A stretch of 64,000 bases of DNA, taken from Phytomonospora endophytica. GTDB taxonomy: Bacteria; Actinomycetota; Actinomycetes; Mycobacteriales; Micromonosporaceae. Both the position numbers and the translations under genes were made by a program. The notes under the pieces were generated by a model that saw only the letters and a program-made list of their open reading frames with translations, had not been told where the DNA came from and did not search any database. How positions within the stretch are numbered: the stretch's first letter is position 1; each line of letters starts with the position of its first letter. The DNA is taken from assembly GCF_014202425.1 (NCBI RefSeq), contig NZ_JACHGT010000009.1, forward strand, positions 124,001-188,000, read 5' to 3'. Positions 10,582 through 19,149 of this stretch are shown here, piece by piece.

Positions 10582-11340
10582 TCAACCCTTGGCGGCGGCG
10601 AGCACGGCCGCCGCCGTCGTGGGAAGCAGTGACTTGACCTTCTCGTATCCGACGTCGTCGTTGATCGAGTAGAAGGCCACGGTGACCACGATGTTCCCGT
10701 CGCGGACGGCGAGGATCGCGTCGGTCTTGCCCGGGCCCCAGGTGTCGTCGACGCCGACGACGCCCTCCTCCCAGTCGCCGGCCGCGGGCTCCTGCGTGCG
10801 GTTGTGGATGAGGCCCTGGGCGAAGTCCCAGTTCTCGGCGGTCTTGTCGGCACCGGCGAGCATGGCGCCGACGCGCAGTTCACCGCCGTCGCCGAAGTCC
10901 ATGTCGCAGCCGAGGTTGGCGGAGGTCCCGTAGTCGGCGCCGCGGTCCTCGTAGCCGCTCGCCAGGGCCCCGAGTGCCTGGTAGCCGGAGAAGTCGAGTT
11001 CGCCGCACACGTCGTCGACGAAGACGTAACTGCCGGGCGTGCCCGGGTCGGCGGGTTCCTCGCCCGTCCCGTCGGCCGGCTGTTCCTTCGTCGGCTGACC
11101 GGAGGAGCCGGTGCCGGGCGCGCCGCCGGTGTCGTCGCCGTCGAAGGCGCCCGTCGCGACGAGCAGGATCGATACGCCGAGGAGGAGGATCACCGCGACG
11201 ACGGCGCCGCCCAGAATCCACGGTGTGCGGCTCGGCGCGGGCGGCGGTGGAGCCGGCGGGCCGGTCACCGGCTGCGCGTACGGATCCATGTCCCAGGCGG
11301 TCCGGGGTGGACCGGCCTGCGGTGTGTACGGGTCTGACAT
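10582..11340 (-). CDS. Single-pass membrane protein with proline-rich N-terminus and extracytoplasmic domain
   Basis: This 252-residue protein has a cytoplasmic Pro/Ala-rich N-terminus (GPPAPPPPAPSRTPW), one membrane segment at about 45–67 (ILGGAVVAVILLLGVSILLV), a Gly/Ser/Thr linker, and an exported domain. That domain contains two cysteines, DVCGELD and NLGCDMDF, that could form a disulfide. The layout resembles the DUF3558-like sensor or lipoprotein-type exported proteins of actinomycetes, but I cannot assign a family. The ATG at 11340 is preceded by AGGGGGCG. The gene is separated from the SARP gene by a bidirectional terminator. Confidence 0.8.
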   Translation of the reverse strand: MSDPYTPQAGPPRTAWDMDPYAQPVTGPPAPPPPAPSRTPWILGGAVVAVILLLGVSILLVATGAFDGDDTGGAPGTGSSGQPTKEQPADGTGEEPADPGTPGSYVFVDDVCGELDFSGYQALGALASGYEDRGADYGTSANLGCDMDFGDGGELRVGAMLAGADKTAENWDFAQGLIHNRTQEPAAGDWEEGVVGVDDTWGPGKTDAILAVRDGNIVVTVAFYSINDDVGYEKVKSLLPTTAAAVLAAAKG

Positions 11341-11438
11341 GACGCCCCCTGGTCTGGCGGTCGAACGTGAACACCAGGGTGGCGGGGACGCCTTGCAGAA
11401 AGCTTGCGCGCGTTTCGGGCGCGCTCGAACAGGAGAGG

Positions 11439-11699
11439 TCAGGCGCCGGGTTCGGCGCCGTCCTCCCGCTCGGGACGGTGATCGCCGTCGGTCTTCTCAG
11501 GAGCGTCGGCCTCGGTGCGCATGGCCGGGACCTGCTGGTTCGGGAAGGACTCCGGGAGGCGCTTGAGCCGCTTGTTCATGTTGCGGATCAGGAAGATCGT
11601 CGCGGCCACCAGGAGCAGGATGATGACCAGGCCCGTGGGGCCGGCGAGGGCGTTGGGGCGGGTGTCGCCGAAGTTGTTGTCGGCCAGCAGCTCGATCAC
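11439..11699 (-). CDS. Small single-pass membrane protein, conserved actinobacterial type
   Basis: About 86 residues, with one transmembrane helix (LVIILLLVAATIFLI) followed by a basic turn (RNMNKRLKRLPESF) and a charged, disordered tail. The hydrophobic-helix plus RNMNKxLKxLP pattern recalls small hypothetical membrane proteins found across actinomycetes; I know of no function. The start is uncertain: a GTG at 11699 has GGAGG immediately upstream (spacing too short), while an ATG at 11717 would add six residues. It lies downstream of, and on the same strand as, the hypothetical gene ending at 11741. Confidence 0.65.
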   Translation of the reverse strand: MIELLADNNFGDTRPNALAGPTGLVIILLLVAATIFLIRNMNKRLKRLPESFPNQQVPAMRTEADAPEKTDGDHRPEREDGAEPGA

Positions 11700-11740
11700 G
11701 CCTCCACGGTACGGCATGCGCCGCCGGGGCCCGGCGGTCG

Positions 11741-12247
11741 TCAGGCCGGGGGTGACGGGGGCGGCCCGACGAGACCGAGGTCCTCCGCGGTCGGCGGCGG
11801 CCGGAAGATCATCGGCCACTCCTCCTCGTTCTGGATGGCCTCGACGACCTGCTCGTCGGTGACGCCCGGTTCGGCGCAGAAGACAGCCGTGCCGCCGTCG
11901 GCCTCGGCGTAGAGCTCGGCGTCGACGACGGCCTCGACGGACAGGACGAGGACCGCGTCGGGATCGACCGGGGAGCGGCGGGGAAACTCGGCGAGATCGA
12001 GTTTGAGCTGCTTGACGAGGGTGTCGTAGACGTAGACCTCGGCGGTGAGCCGGTCGCCGACGAGCCGACGCTCGATCCAGGCGTCGGTGCGGACGATGTG
12101 CAGGGCACCGTCGCCCTCGTAGCCCCAGTCGCCGAGGCGGCCCACGGCCTCCTGCGGACGGTCGTGGTCGGGATCGACGACGAGGATCACGTCGACACCA
12201 CCGGGATCGCTCGGGTTCACCCCGGGCCACACGAACAAACGCGCCAC
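11741..12247 (-). CDS. Hypothetical soluble acidic protein
   Basis: A 168-residue protein that I do not recognise. It contains DVILVVDPDHDRPQEAVGRL, then a mixed alpha/beta segment, DEQVVEAIQNEEEWPMIFRP, and a proline-rich end (GPPPSPPA). There is no signal peptide or membrane segment. The GTG at 12247 (VARLFVWPG) is chosen because GGAGG lies eight bases upstream; a GTG at 12253 would be too close to it. It is divergent from glnII, sharing the intergenic region with the candidate GlnR box, so nitrogen-dependent expression is possible but unproven. Confidence 0.7.
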   Translation of the reverse strand: MARLFVWPGVNPSDPGGVDVILVVDPDHDRPQEAVGRLGDWGYEGDGALHIVRTDAWIERRLVGDRLTAEVYVYDTLVKQLKLDLAEFPRRSPVDPDAVLVLSVEAVVDAELYAEADGGTAVFCAEPGVTDEQVVEAIQNEEEWPMIFRPPPTAEDLGLVGPPPSPPA

Positions 12248-12341
12248 GTTCACCACCTCCACGATTCGACGTCGAGGGTACGGGGACGGAGGCGTGGATG
12301 GCGAGTGCCGCGCGCGTCGAAGGCGGCGCGACCCGCGTCGT

Positions 12342-12379
12342 GTTACACGTCGTTCATAAACGAGCAACAGCCCGGAAAA
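12342..12379 (+). promoter_or_regulatory. Candidate GlnR operator upstream of glnII
   Basis: Four five-base blocks with exact six-base spacing read GTTAC–n6–TTCAT–n6–GCAAC–n6–GAAAA. The actinobacterial GlnR consensus is gTnAC-n6-GaAAC repeated twice; blocks 1, 3 and 4 match at 5, 4 and 4 of their positions, while block 2 is poor. The site lies 54 bases before the glnII ATG. glnII is a known GlnR target in Streptomyces, so nitrogen-limited induction is the expected role. Confidence 0.5.
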
Positions 12380-12432
12380 GCCCCGTTGAAAGGCTGCCCG
12401 CACAGTCCACTAGCGCGCGAGGATCGCCAATC

Positions 12433-13446
12433 ATGAGCTACAAGGCCGAATACATCTGGATCGACGGGACCGAACCGACCGCGAAGCTTCGCTCGAAGAC
12501 GAAGATCCTGCCCGACGGTGCCGCGCTGCCCATCTGGGGTTTCGACGGGTCGAGCACCAACCAGGCCGCCGGTTCGGCTTCGGACTGTGTGCTCAAGCCC
12601 GTGTTCAGCTGCCCCGACCCGATCCGCGGCGGTGACGACGTCCTCGTCCTCTGCGAGGTCCTGCTCACCGACATGACGCCCCACCCGTCGAACAGGCGCG
12701 CGCAGCTGGCGCCCGTCGCCGAGCGCTTCGCCGAGCAGGAGCCCATCTTCGGCATCGAGCAGGAGTACACCTTCTTCGCCGGCAGCAGGCCTCTCGGATT
12801 CCCCGAAGGCGGCTTCCCCGCGCCCCAGGGCGGCTACTACTGCGGTGTCGGCGCCGACGAGATCTTCGGCCGCGACATCGTCGAGAAGCACCTCGACAAC
12901 TGCCTCAAGGCCGGACTCGGCCTGTCCGGCATCAACGCCGAGGTCATGCCCGGCCAGTGGGAGTTCCAGGTCGGACCGCTGTCGCCCCTTGAGGTCTCCG
13001 ACCACCTGTGGGTCGCGCGCTGGCTGCTGTACCGCACCGCCGAGGAGTTCGGCGTCTCCGCGACGCTCGACCCCAAGCCCGTCAAGGGCGACTGGAACGG
13101 CGCCGGTGCCCACACGAACTTCTCCACCAAGGCGATGCGCGAAAGCTACGAGCCCATCATCACCGCGTGCGAGTCGCTCGGCGAGAAGGTCCTCGAACAC
13201 GTCAAGAACTACGGCTTCGGCGTCGAGAGCCGCCTCACCGGCCTCCACGAGACCGCGCCCTGGGACCAGTACAGCTACGGCGTCTCCGACCGTGGCGCGT
13301 CCGTGCGGATCCCGTGGCAGGTCGAGGTCGACAAGAAGGGGTACATCGAGGACCGCCGGCCCAACGCCAACTGCGACCCGTACGTGGTGACGCGCCTGAT
13401 CGTCGACACGTGCTGCACGGCGCTGGAGAAGGCCGAGCAGGGCTGA
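12433..13446 (+). CDS. glnII: Glutamine synthetase II (eukaryotic type)
   Basis: This 337-residue enzyme makes glutamine from glutamate, ammonia and ATP. It is the short octameric GSII form: WGFDGSSTNQA near the N-terminus, the metal-binding FGIEQEYTF, NAEVMPGQWEFQVGP, and GDWNGAGAHTNFSTKAMR for ATP and ammonia binding. The ATG at 12433 gives the family's usual N-terminus (MSYKAEYIWIDG); the open frame extends upstream without homology. It has a candidate GlnR box upstream and two hairpin terminators downstream, so it is probably monocistronic. In actinomycetes GSII is a secondary, heat-labile GS used in nitrogen limitation; the main GlnA should be elsewhere. Confidence 0.97.
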   Translation: MSYKAEYIWIDGTEPTAKLRSKTKILPDGAALPIWGFDGSSTNQAAGSASDCVLKPVFSCPDPIRGGDDVLVLCEVLLTDMTPHPSNRRAQLAPVAERFAEQEPIFGIEQEYTFFAGSRPLGFPEGGFPAPQGGYYCGVGADEIFGRDIVEKHLDNCLKAGLGLSGINAEVMPGQWEFQVGPLSPLEVSDHLWVARWLLYRTAEEFGVSATLDPKPVKGDWNGAGAHTNFSTKAMRESYEPIITACESLGEKVLEHVKNYGFGVESRLTGLHETAPWDQYSYGVSDRGASVRIPWQVEVDKKGYIEDRRPNANCDPYVVTRLIVDTCCTALEKAEQG

Positions 13447-13460
13447 GCCGCGAGCGAACG

Positions 13461-13501
13461 CACGGCCGTCCGACCGGCTTGGGAACAGGCGGACGGCCGT
13501 G
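13461..13501 (+). terminator. First hairpin after glnII
   Basis: CACGGCCGTCCG pairs perfectly with CGGACGGCCGTG across a 17-base loop, 15 bases after the glnII stop. The long loop makes it a weaker terminator candidate than the hairpin that follows. Confidence 0.5.
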
Positions 13502-13533
13502 TCCCCTCCGCGCGTGTTCGCTCCACGCGTGCG

Positions 13534-13567
13534 AAGAGCCCGCCCCGTCCCGAGGGGGCGGGCTCTT
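13534..13567. terminator. Strong hairpin between glnII and ung
   Basis: A perfect 13-bp stem, AAGAGCCCGCCCC / GGGGCGGGCTCTT, with an eight-base loop lies between the convergent glnII and ung genes. It can serve both; on the plus strand the stem ends in CTCTTCGG. Confidence 0.85.
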
Positions 13568-13593
13568 CGGGCAGTCCACGGCGACGCGTGTGC

Positions 13594-14283
13594 CTAGGGC
13601 AGTTCCCAGTTGATCGGCTCGGCGCCCTGCGCCACCAGGTGCGCATTCGCCTTGCTGAACGGCTTCGAACCGAAGAATCCCGTCCGCGCCGACATCGGGC
13701 TCGGGTGCACCGACTCCACGCACGGAACACTCCCGAGCAGCGGCTTGAGGCTGCGGGCGTTGCTGCCCCACAGGATCGCCACCAGCGGACCGCCACGCTC
13801 GGCAAGCGCCTGAATGGCGCGTTCGGTGATCGGCTCCCAGCCCTTCCCCTTGTGCCCGTTGGGGTTGCGGGGGACGGTGGTCAGGGCCCTGTTGAGCAGC
13901 AGCACACCCTGCTCGGTCCACGGCGTGAGGTCGCCGTTGGACGGTTTGGGCGCGTCCATGTCGTCCATCAGCTCGGTGTAGATGTTGCGCAGGCTGCCCG
14001 GGATGGGCTTGACGTCGGGCGCCACGGAGAAGCTCAGGCCGACGGCGTGCCCGGGCGTCGGGTACGGGTCCTGTCCGACGATGAGGACGCGGACGTCGTC
14101 GAAGGGCTGCTTGAAGGCGCGAAGGACGTTCTCGCCGGCGGGGAGGTAGGAACGGCCGGCGGCGATCTCCGCGCGCAGGAAGTCGCCCATCGACGCGATG
14201 TTGGACGCGACGGGCTCCAGGGCCTTCGCCCAGCCCTCGTCCACGAGTTCCTCAAGGGGGCGTGCTGTCGTCATGGGATTCAC
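13594..14283 (-). CDS. ung: Uracil-DNA glycosylase, family 1
   Basis: A 229-residue base-excision repair enzyme that removes uracil from DNA. The catalytic water-activating motif [16 protein letters not shown] (D72) and the DNA-intercalation motif [21 protein letters not shown]-like region are intact; the canonical leucine-containing HPSPLS reads HPSPMS here, a conservative change. The length matches the family. The GTG at 14283 is chosen (CCAGGC upstream); an ATG three codons in is possible. It is convergent with glnII and apparently monocistronic. Confidence 0.97.
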   Translation of the reverse strand: MNPMTTARPLEELVDEGWAKALEPVASNIASMGDFLRAEIAAGRSYLPAGENVLRAFKQPFDDVRVLIVGQDPYPTPGHAVGLSFSVAPDVKPIPGSLRNIYTELMDDMDAPKPSNGDLTPWTEQGVLLLNRALTTVPRNPNGHKGKGWEPITERAIQALAERGGPLVAILWGSNARSLKPLLGSVPCVESVHPSPMSARTGFFGSKPFSKANAHLVAQGAEPINWELP

Positions 14284-14445
14284 GGCGGGCCTGGGAAGAC
14301 TGGCGCGCGCCGCTTCTCTCCTTTCACGGAGTGCTGGTCAAAGCGTGGGCCGTGCTCGGTGCCATTGATATACAGCAGGGCACCGACGTTTCCGCCCTCG
14401 CGCGTCTGATGTGCACTGTAAGCGTTCCCTTGTGGATCACCGCGT

Positions 14446-15684
14446 TCAGGCGTGCGGCCGCAGGAACGTCAGTTCGTACCCGGCCTCCTCCAGCGCGGCG
14501 ATGAGCCGCGTGGAGTGGTCGTCGCCTCTGGTCTCCACCGACAGCTCCACGGCGACCTCGCCGAGCTGCAGTCGCGGGTCGTGGCGCTGGTGCATGACGT
14601 CGAGGACGTTGCCGCCGTACTGGGCGATGAGCCCGAGGATCGCCGCGAGCACACCCGGCCGGTCACCGCAGCGCACGGTGAAGCGCAGGAAGCGCCCGGC
14701 GGCGGTGAGGCCGTGCTCAATGACGCGCAGCATGAGCAGTGGGTCGATGTTGCCGCCCGACAGGACCGCGCACACGGGTCCCTCGAAACGCTCGGGGTCG
14801 CCAAGGAGCGTCGCGACACCGACCGCGCCGGCCGGTTCGACGACGAGTTTGCTGCGTTCGAGGAGCATCAGCAGGGCGTGCGAGATGTCCTCGTCGGAGA
14901 CGGTGAGGACCTCGTCGACGAGTTCGCTGACGTGGGCGAAGGTGACCTCGCCGGGTGTGGAGACCTTGATGCCGTCGGCGATGGTGTGGATGTGGGGAAG
15001 GCGCACGAGTTCCCCGGCCCGCAGCGAGGGCGGGAAGGCCGCCGCGCCTTCGGCCTGGACCCCGATGACCTTGATGTCGGGCCGCAGGGCCTTGACGACC
15101 ACGGCGATGCCGGAGATCAGTCCGCCGCCGCCGACTCCGGCGATGATCGTCTTGACCTCGGGTAGCTGTTCGAGGATCTCCAGTGCGACCGTGCCCTGCC
15201 CGGCGATGACGTCGGGGTGGTCGAAGGGGTGGATGAAGACCGCGCCGGTGGTGTCGGCGAACTCGCGGGCCGCCTCCAGGGCGTCGTCCACAGTGGACCC
15301 GACGAGTTCCACGGCGGCGCCGTAGCCTTTCGTGGCGGCGACCTTCGGGATGGGCGCGCCGGTCGGCATGAACACCGTCGACTTCGCGCCGAGCAGCCCG
15401 GCGGCCAGGGCGACGCCCTGGGCGTGGTTCCCGGCGCTGGCGGCGACGACTCCGCGCGCGCGTTCGGCGTCGGAGAGGCGGGCGATGCGGACGTAGGCGC
15501 CGCGGACCTTGTAGGCCCCCGCGCGCTGGACGTTCTCCAGCTTGTAGAAGATCCGCGCCCCCGGGCCGGGCGGGAAGCCGCGCGAGGGCTCCATCGGTGT
15601 GGTGCGGACCACGCCGGACAGGAGTTCACGCGCGGCACGCACGTCGTCGAGCGTGACCAGGGGTGCTGCCATGGGGACGATCAT
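14446..15684 (-). CDS. ilvA: Threonine ammonia-lyase (threonine dehydratase) with ACT domain
   Basis: This 412-residue PLP enzyme converts threonine to 2-oxobutanoate, the first step toward isoleucine. The PLP lysine is in AGAYKVRGAY (K59), ASAGNHAQG is the substrate loop and GVGGGGLISG the phosphate-binding loop. A C-terminal ACT domain (about 330–410, FTVRCGDRPGVLAAILGL) suggests allosteric control by amino acids. The ATG at 15684 is used (GGAA upstream); the ATG at 15672 would remove four residues. The single short ACT-type C-terminus matches the ~400-residue actinobacterial form. greA follows the terminator on the upstream side. Confidence 0.92.
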   Translation of the reverse strand: MIVPMAAPLVTLDDVRAARELLSGVVRTTPMEPSRGFPPGPGARIFYKLENVQRAGAYKVRGAYVRIARLSDAERARGVVAASAGNHAQGVALAAGLLGAKSTVFMPTGAPIPKVAATKGYGAAVELVGSTVDDALEAAREFADTTGAVFIHPFDHPDVIAGQGTVALEILEQLPEVKTIIAGVGGGGLISGIAVVVKALRPDIKVIGVQAEGAAAFPPSLRAGELVRLPHIHTIADGIKVSTPGEVTFAHVSELVDEVLTVSDEDISHALLMLLERSKLVVEPAGAVGVATLLGDPERFEGPVCAVLSGGNIDPLLMLRVIEHGLTAAGRFLRFTVRCGDRPGVLAAILGLIAQYGGNVLDVMHQRHDPRLQLGEVAVELSVETRGDDHSTRLIAALEEAGYELTFLRPHA

Positions 15685-15758
15685 GCCGTACGTTCCGGTC
15701 GAGAGACGGGCGCCCTGCGGCTTTCGGCCGTGTCCCCCGCCGGCTCCGCCCGGTCGAA

Positions 15759-15782
15759 GAAGAGCGGTTCCCACCGCTCTTC
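15759..15782 (-). terminator. Hairpin after greA
   Basis: GAAGAGCGGT pairs perfectly with ACCGCTCTTC around a four-base loop, 12 bases beyond the greA stop on the minus strand. The 3' side on the minus strand begins TTCG. Confidence 0.75.
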
Positions 15783-15794
15783 CCCCTCCACGGT

Positions 15795-16295
15795 TCAGCC
15801 CGCGTACTGGGCGATCTCGACGACGGAGACCTTGATCTCGGCGCCCGACGGGGCCTGGTAGGACACCGCGTCGCCCTTCTTGCGGCCGAGGATCGCCGTC
15901 CCCAGCGCCGACTCGGGGCTGTAGACGGTCAGTTCGGTGGTCGGCGCGATCTCGCGCGACCCGAGCAGGAAGGTCTCGGTGTCCTCGGGGTCGTCGTCGA
16001 AGGCGATGGTGACGACGTTGCCGACACTCACCGCGTCGATCGACGGGGGCTCGCCCACGTGCGCGGTACGGAGGAACTCCTGGAGGTAGCGGATGCGCCC
16101 CTCCATCTTCCCCTGCTCTTCCTTGGCCGCGTGGTAACCGCCGTTCTCCTTCAGGTCCCCTTCTTCGCGACGGGCGTTGATCTCGGCCGCGATGACCGGA
16201 CGGGCGGCGATCATCTCATTCAGCTCGGCGGTGAGCCGATCGTGGGCTTCCTGCGACAACCAGGTGCCGCCGGGCTCATTGCTACTGATGGACAC
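15795..16295 (-). CDS. greA: Transcription elongation factor GreA
   Basis: A 166-residue factor that enters the RNA polymerase secondary channel and stimulates cleavage of backtracked RNA. The N-terminal coiled coil carries the family's acidic tip (ARREEGDLKENGGYHAAKEEQGKMEGRI), and the C-terminal FKBP-like domain ends in GSREIAPTTELTVYSPESALG. The GTG at 16295 is chosen because GGAGG stands eight bases upstream; an upstream in-frame start would add 13 unsupported residues. The order greA–DUF4307–mca is conserved in actinobacteria and is present here. Confidence 0.96.
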   Translation of the reverse strand: MSISSNEPGGTWLSQEAHDRLTAELNEMIAARPVIAAEINARREEGDLKENGGYHAAKEEQGKMEGRIRYLQEFLRTAHVGEPPSIDAVSVGNVVTIAFDDDPEDTETFLLGSREIAPTTELTVYSPESALGTAILGRKKGDAVSYQAPSGAEIKVSVVEIAQYAG

Positions 16296-16411
16296 GACCT
16301 GTTCCTCCGGAATGGGTTTTGGGTAAATGACCAAGTTACCAGCGTGGGGCCATGGCGGCCGACCACAAAACGGCCCGGTTTCGCGCCCGTCGGCCGATGC
16401 TCGCGTACGCG

Positions 16412-16837
16412 CTAAGGCTGTACGGGGTAGCAGCGCTGGACCTCGACGACGACCGCCCGCGCGCTCGTGGCCAGCGAGTACGTCACGGTGACGCCGTCAC
16501 CGCCCGGCTCGCCGGGTGGGATCGCGACCTCGGCGCGGCCGACCTCGGCGCCGTCGCGGGATCTGGCCCGCACCTGGCACAGTGCGGGCGTGCCGCCCGG
16601 CTTGGTGACCTGGAAGGTGATGTCGGCGGTGGCGTCGGTCAGCTCGTAGCCGACCGTGCTGGCGGTGTAGGCCGGGTCACCGTACTGCTGGTACAGCTTC
16701 ACGGCGACGGCCACGCCACCGGCGACCACGAGGGCCGCGGCGATCACGACCAGGGGCCGTGAGACCTTGCGCCCGTCGCGCCGACGGCCGTAGCGCCCAG
16801 GCGGGAAACGCACCGGTGTGGTGCGGGTCTCGCTCAT
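16412..16837 (-). CDS. DUF4307 family single-pass membrane protein
   Basis: A 141-residue protein with a basic cytoplasmic N-terminus (RYGRRRDGRKVSRP), one membrane segment (LVVIAAALVVAGGVAVAV) and an exported beta-rich domain with two cysteines (ALCQVRA and VQRCYPV). Genes of this type are found between greA and mca in many actinobacteria, exactly as here; the function is unknown. The ATG at 16837 has GAGGAG seven bases upstream. It is divergent from mca, so the pair may share a promoter region; CATAAT at 16890–16885 (minus strand) is a candidate −10. Confidence 0.88.
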   Translation of the reverse strand: MSETRTTPVRFPPGRYGRRRDGRKVSRPLVVIAAALVVAGGVAVAVKLYQQYGDPAYTASTVGYELTDATADITFQVTKPGGTPALCQVRARSRDGAEVGRAEVAIPPGEPGGDGVTVTYSLATSARAVVVEVQRCYPVQP

Positions 16838-17020
16838 GTGGCGCTCCTCGGGCTGGGTGGTGTCGTACGCGTCGGGAAGAATCGATTATGCCTGCCGCCG
16901 GACGCACGGGCACACTCCGGTCGAGTGGCGCCGAGCCGGCCCGCGGCATAAGACCGCCGGACGAGCCGTTGGGACTCATCGGTGAACATCCGCGAAAAAA
17001 GCAAGCATGAGGAGAACCTG

Positions 17021-17902
17021 GTGTCTGACGCACCCGAGCAACTGCGCCTGATGGCCGTGCACGCGCACCCCGACGACGAGTCGAGCAAGGGCGCGGCGAG
17101 CATGGCCAGGTACGTCAAGGAGGGCGTCGACGTCCTTGTGGTGTCCTGCACCGGTGGTGAGCGGGGCAGCGTGCTCAACCCGAAGATGGACCGGCCCGAG
17201 GTGTGGAAGAACATCACCGAGATCCGGGCCAAGGAGATGGAGACCGCTCGCGAGATCCTCGGCGTGAAGCAGCAGTGGCTGGGCTTCGTCGACTCCGGGC
17301 TCCCCGAGGGCTGGCTCCCCGACTCCGACATCGCCCTGCCGGAGGACTGCTTCTACCTTGTGCCCGACGAGGTCGCCGCGGCGCCGCTGGTGAAGTTCAT
17401 CCGCGAGTTCAAGCCGCACGTGATCACCACTTACGACGAGGACGGCGGCTACCCGCACCCCGACCACATCAAGACCCACCTGGTCACGATGGAGGCCTGG
17501 AAGGCGGCCGGCGACCCCGAGCGCTACCAGGAGTTCGGCGAGGCGTGGCAGCCGTCGAAGCTCTACTACCACATGAGCTTCGGCCGCCAGCGCGTCACGG
17601 CGCTGCACGAGGCCATGGTCGCCGCCGGGCTGGACTCGCCGTACGCCGAGTGGCTGACCGACCGCGACTGGACCCGCGACAAGGGCCCGCGCATCACCAC
17701 CAGCGTCGAGTGCGCCGAGTACTTCCCGCTGCGCGACGACGCCCTGCGGGCGCACGCCACGCAGGTCGACCCCGACGGTTTCTGGTTCTCGGTGCCGATG
17801 GAGATCCAGCAGAAGGCGTGGCCGACGGAGGACTTCGAGCTGGTCGAGTCGACCATCGAGACGACCAAGCCGGAGGACGACCTGTTCGCCGGGTTGCGTT
17901 AG
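17021..17902 (+). CDS. mca: Mycothiol S-conjugate amidase
   Basis: A 293-residue zinc hydrolase of the PIG-L/MshB superfamily. It cleaves mycothiol S-conjugates to a mercapturic acid and GlcN-inositol in thiol-based detoxification. The zinc motif is AHPDDE (H16, D19), with HPDH further on (GGYPHPDHIKTH). Length and the VVSCTGGERGS segment fit Mca better than MshB. The GTG at 17021 has GAGGAG six bases upstream. Its presence marks the host as a mycothiol-producing actinobacterium. A bidirectional terminator follows. Confidence 0.93.
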   Translation: MSDAPEQLRLMAVHAHPDDESSKGAASMARYVKEGVDVLVVSCTGGERGSVLNPKMDRPEVWKNITEIRAKEMETAREILGVKQQWLGFVDSGLPEGWLPDSDIALPEDCFYLVPDEVAAAPLVKFIREFKPHVITTYDEDGGYPHPDHIKTHLVTMEAWKAAGDPERYQEFGEAWQPSKLYYHMSFGRQRVTALHEAMVAAGLDSPYAEWLTDRDWTRDKGPRITTSVECAEYFPLRDDALRAHATQVDPDGFWFSVPMEIQQKAWPTEDFELVESTIETTKPEDDLFAGLR

Positions 17903-17947
17903 CGCGTTCCGCGCCGGGGAGGAGACAGCCCCGCGCGGTGCCGGTTT

Positions 17948-17983
17948 CCAGGGAGCGGGGTCCTGCGGGGCCCCGCTCCCTGG
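17948..17983. terminator. Bidirectional terminator between mca and the DUF6461 gene
   Basis: A perfect 13-bp stem, CCAGGGAGCGGGG / CCCCGCTCCCTGG, with a ten-base loop lies between convergent genes. Confidence 0.85.
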
Positions 17984-17986
17984 TGT

Positions 17987-18595
17987 CTAGCGGTCGGGGG
18001 CGACGCCGGTGTGGAAGACGGCCGAGACGATCATCTCCGGCGTGACGCGCACGCCGGTGAGACGCTCGGCCAGTGCCCAGGCGGCCTCGGTGTGGGCCTC
18101 GTAGCCGCCGTCCTCGGCGAGGTCGAAACCGGCCGCGGCCATCTCACCGGTCAGCGCCTCGGCGTCGGGGCCTTCACGGTGGTGCGCGAACAGCGGCTCG
18201 AAGTGCAGGCGGTGCTCGCCGTCGTCCCACAGGTTGAAGTGGTCGACGGCGTTGACGTTGCGGAAGTGCGACACGACCCGGCCGCCACCGGCCGACAGGG
18301 GCATCATGACCTCCTCGAAGGTGCCGAGGTAGCCGTTGACCTCCACCAGGACCGTCCAGTCGCCGACGGCGGTCGCGGCCACGTGGACGCGGTCGCCGTG
18401 GTGGCGCTCCCAGACCTCGAAGGCCGCGTCGTGCAGCGGCTCGACGCCGACGACCGTCCCGGTGGGTTCGGCGCCGAGGGCTTCGAGGACCGCTTCGGGC
18501 GACAGCCCGCGCAGGAAGGTCAGGCAGTAGGCCTCGGTGAGCCCGGCGTCGCCTTCTTCGAGCCAGCCGTAGTCGGCGGAGGTCGCGTCACTCAT
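17987..18595 (-). CDS. DUF6461-like hypothetical protein
   Basis: A 202-residue cytoplasmic protein. The pattern DYGWLEEGDAGLTEAYCLTF at the start, followed by a Trp-containing beta-rich core (GDWTVLVEVNGYLGT) and a partly repeated helical end, matches the DUF6461 families that are expanded in actinomycetes. No catalytic motif is visible. The ATG at 18595 is used; an ATG three codons upstream (18604) is equally possible since neither has a clear Shine-Dalgarno. It is convergent with mca and divergent from the DUF2269 gene 56 bases away. Confidence 0.8.
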   Translation of the reverse strand: MSDATSADYGWLEEGDAGLTEAYCLTFLRGLSPEAVLEALGAEPTGTVVGVEPLHDAAFEVWERHHGDRVHVAATAVGDWTVLVEVNGYLGTFEEVMMPLSAGGGRVVSHFRNVNAVDHFNLWDDGEHRLHFEPLFAHHREGPDAEALTGEMAAAGFDLAEDGGYEAHTEAAWALAERLTGVRVTPEMIVSAVFHTGVAPDR

Positions 18596-18651
18596 GTGCC
18601 GCATGGTGGCAGACGCCCCCGACAGGGCCCGATCGGCCATAGCATTGCGGT

Positions 18652-19149
18652 ATGTACCGTTTCGTGGTCGCCGTGCACGTGCTGGCCGCGGTCCTGCTGA
18701 CCGGTCCGGCCGCCTTCGTCCCCTTCCTCGCCCTGCGCGGTCTCGCCGGCCGCGACGCCGAGCGGATCCGCGCCGTCGGAAAACGCACCCTCCAGCTGGG
18801 GCTGCTCACGCTGGTCATCGGTGCGCTCGGCACGGCCGCGGTGAGCCTGTCGGACACCTACCGCTTCGGCACGCCGTGGGTGACGATCTCGGTCACCGTC
18901 TACGTGCTCGCGCTGCTCATCGACGTGCTGGCGTTGCCGGCGATCCTGTCGCGCGCGGCCCGCCACGTCGAGGAGGCCCACACCGCCTCGCCCGAGGTGC
19001 CCGACACGCCCGACGATCCCGCCGCGGCCGCCCTGGCCGCCGCGCGCGTCGACCAGCACCGTGGGCGCCTGCTGGCCCTGGGCGGGCTGGCGGTGGGACT
19101 GTACGCGCTGGCGGCGGTGCTGATGGCCGCGAAACCGTTCGGGAACTAG
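18652..19149 (+). CDS. DUF2269 integral membrane protein
   Basis: A 165-residue protein with about four membrane helices: FVVAVHVLAAVLLTGPAAFV, LGLLTLVIGALGTAAVSL, WVTISVTVYVLALLIDVLAL and the C-terminal LALGGLAVGLYALAAVLMA. The N-terminal VAVHVLAA histidine and overall length fit the DUF2269 family of unknown function. Its stop overlaps that of the convergent PrsW-like gene in a shared CTAG. No terminator is visible between the two. Confidence 0.8.
   Translation: MYRFVVAVHVLAAVLLTGPAAFVPFLALRGLAGRDAERIRAVGKRTLQLGLLTLVIGALGTAAVSLSDTYRFGTPWVTISVTVYVLALLIDVLALPAILSRAARHVEEAHTASPEVPDTPDDPAAAALAAARVDQHRGRLLALGGLAVGLYALAAVLMAAKPFGN

Noticed and set aside
7083-10883. A 1,266-codon minus-strand frame opposite the SARP gene
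   Set aside because: The plus strand has BTAD, NB-ARC and TPR signatures; the antisense has none.
16886-16951. TTATGCC/GGCATAA inverted pair between DUF4307 and mca
   Set aside because: Arms are only seven bases and 52 bases apart; probably two separate −10-like elements of the divergent promoters.
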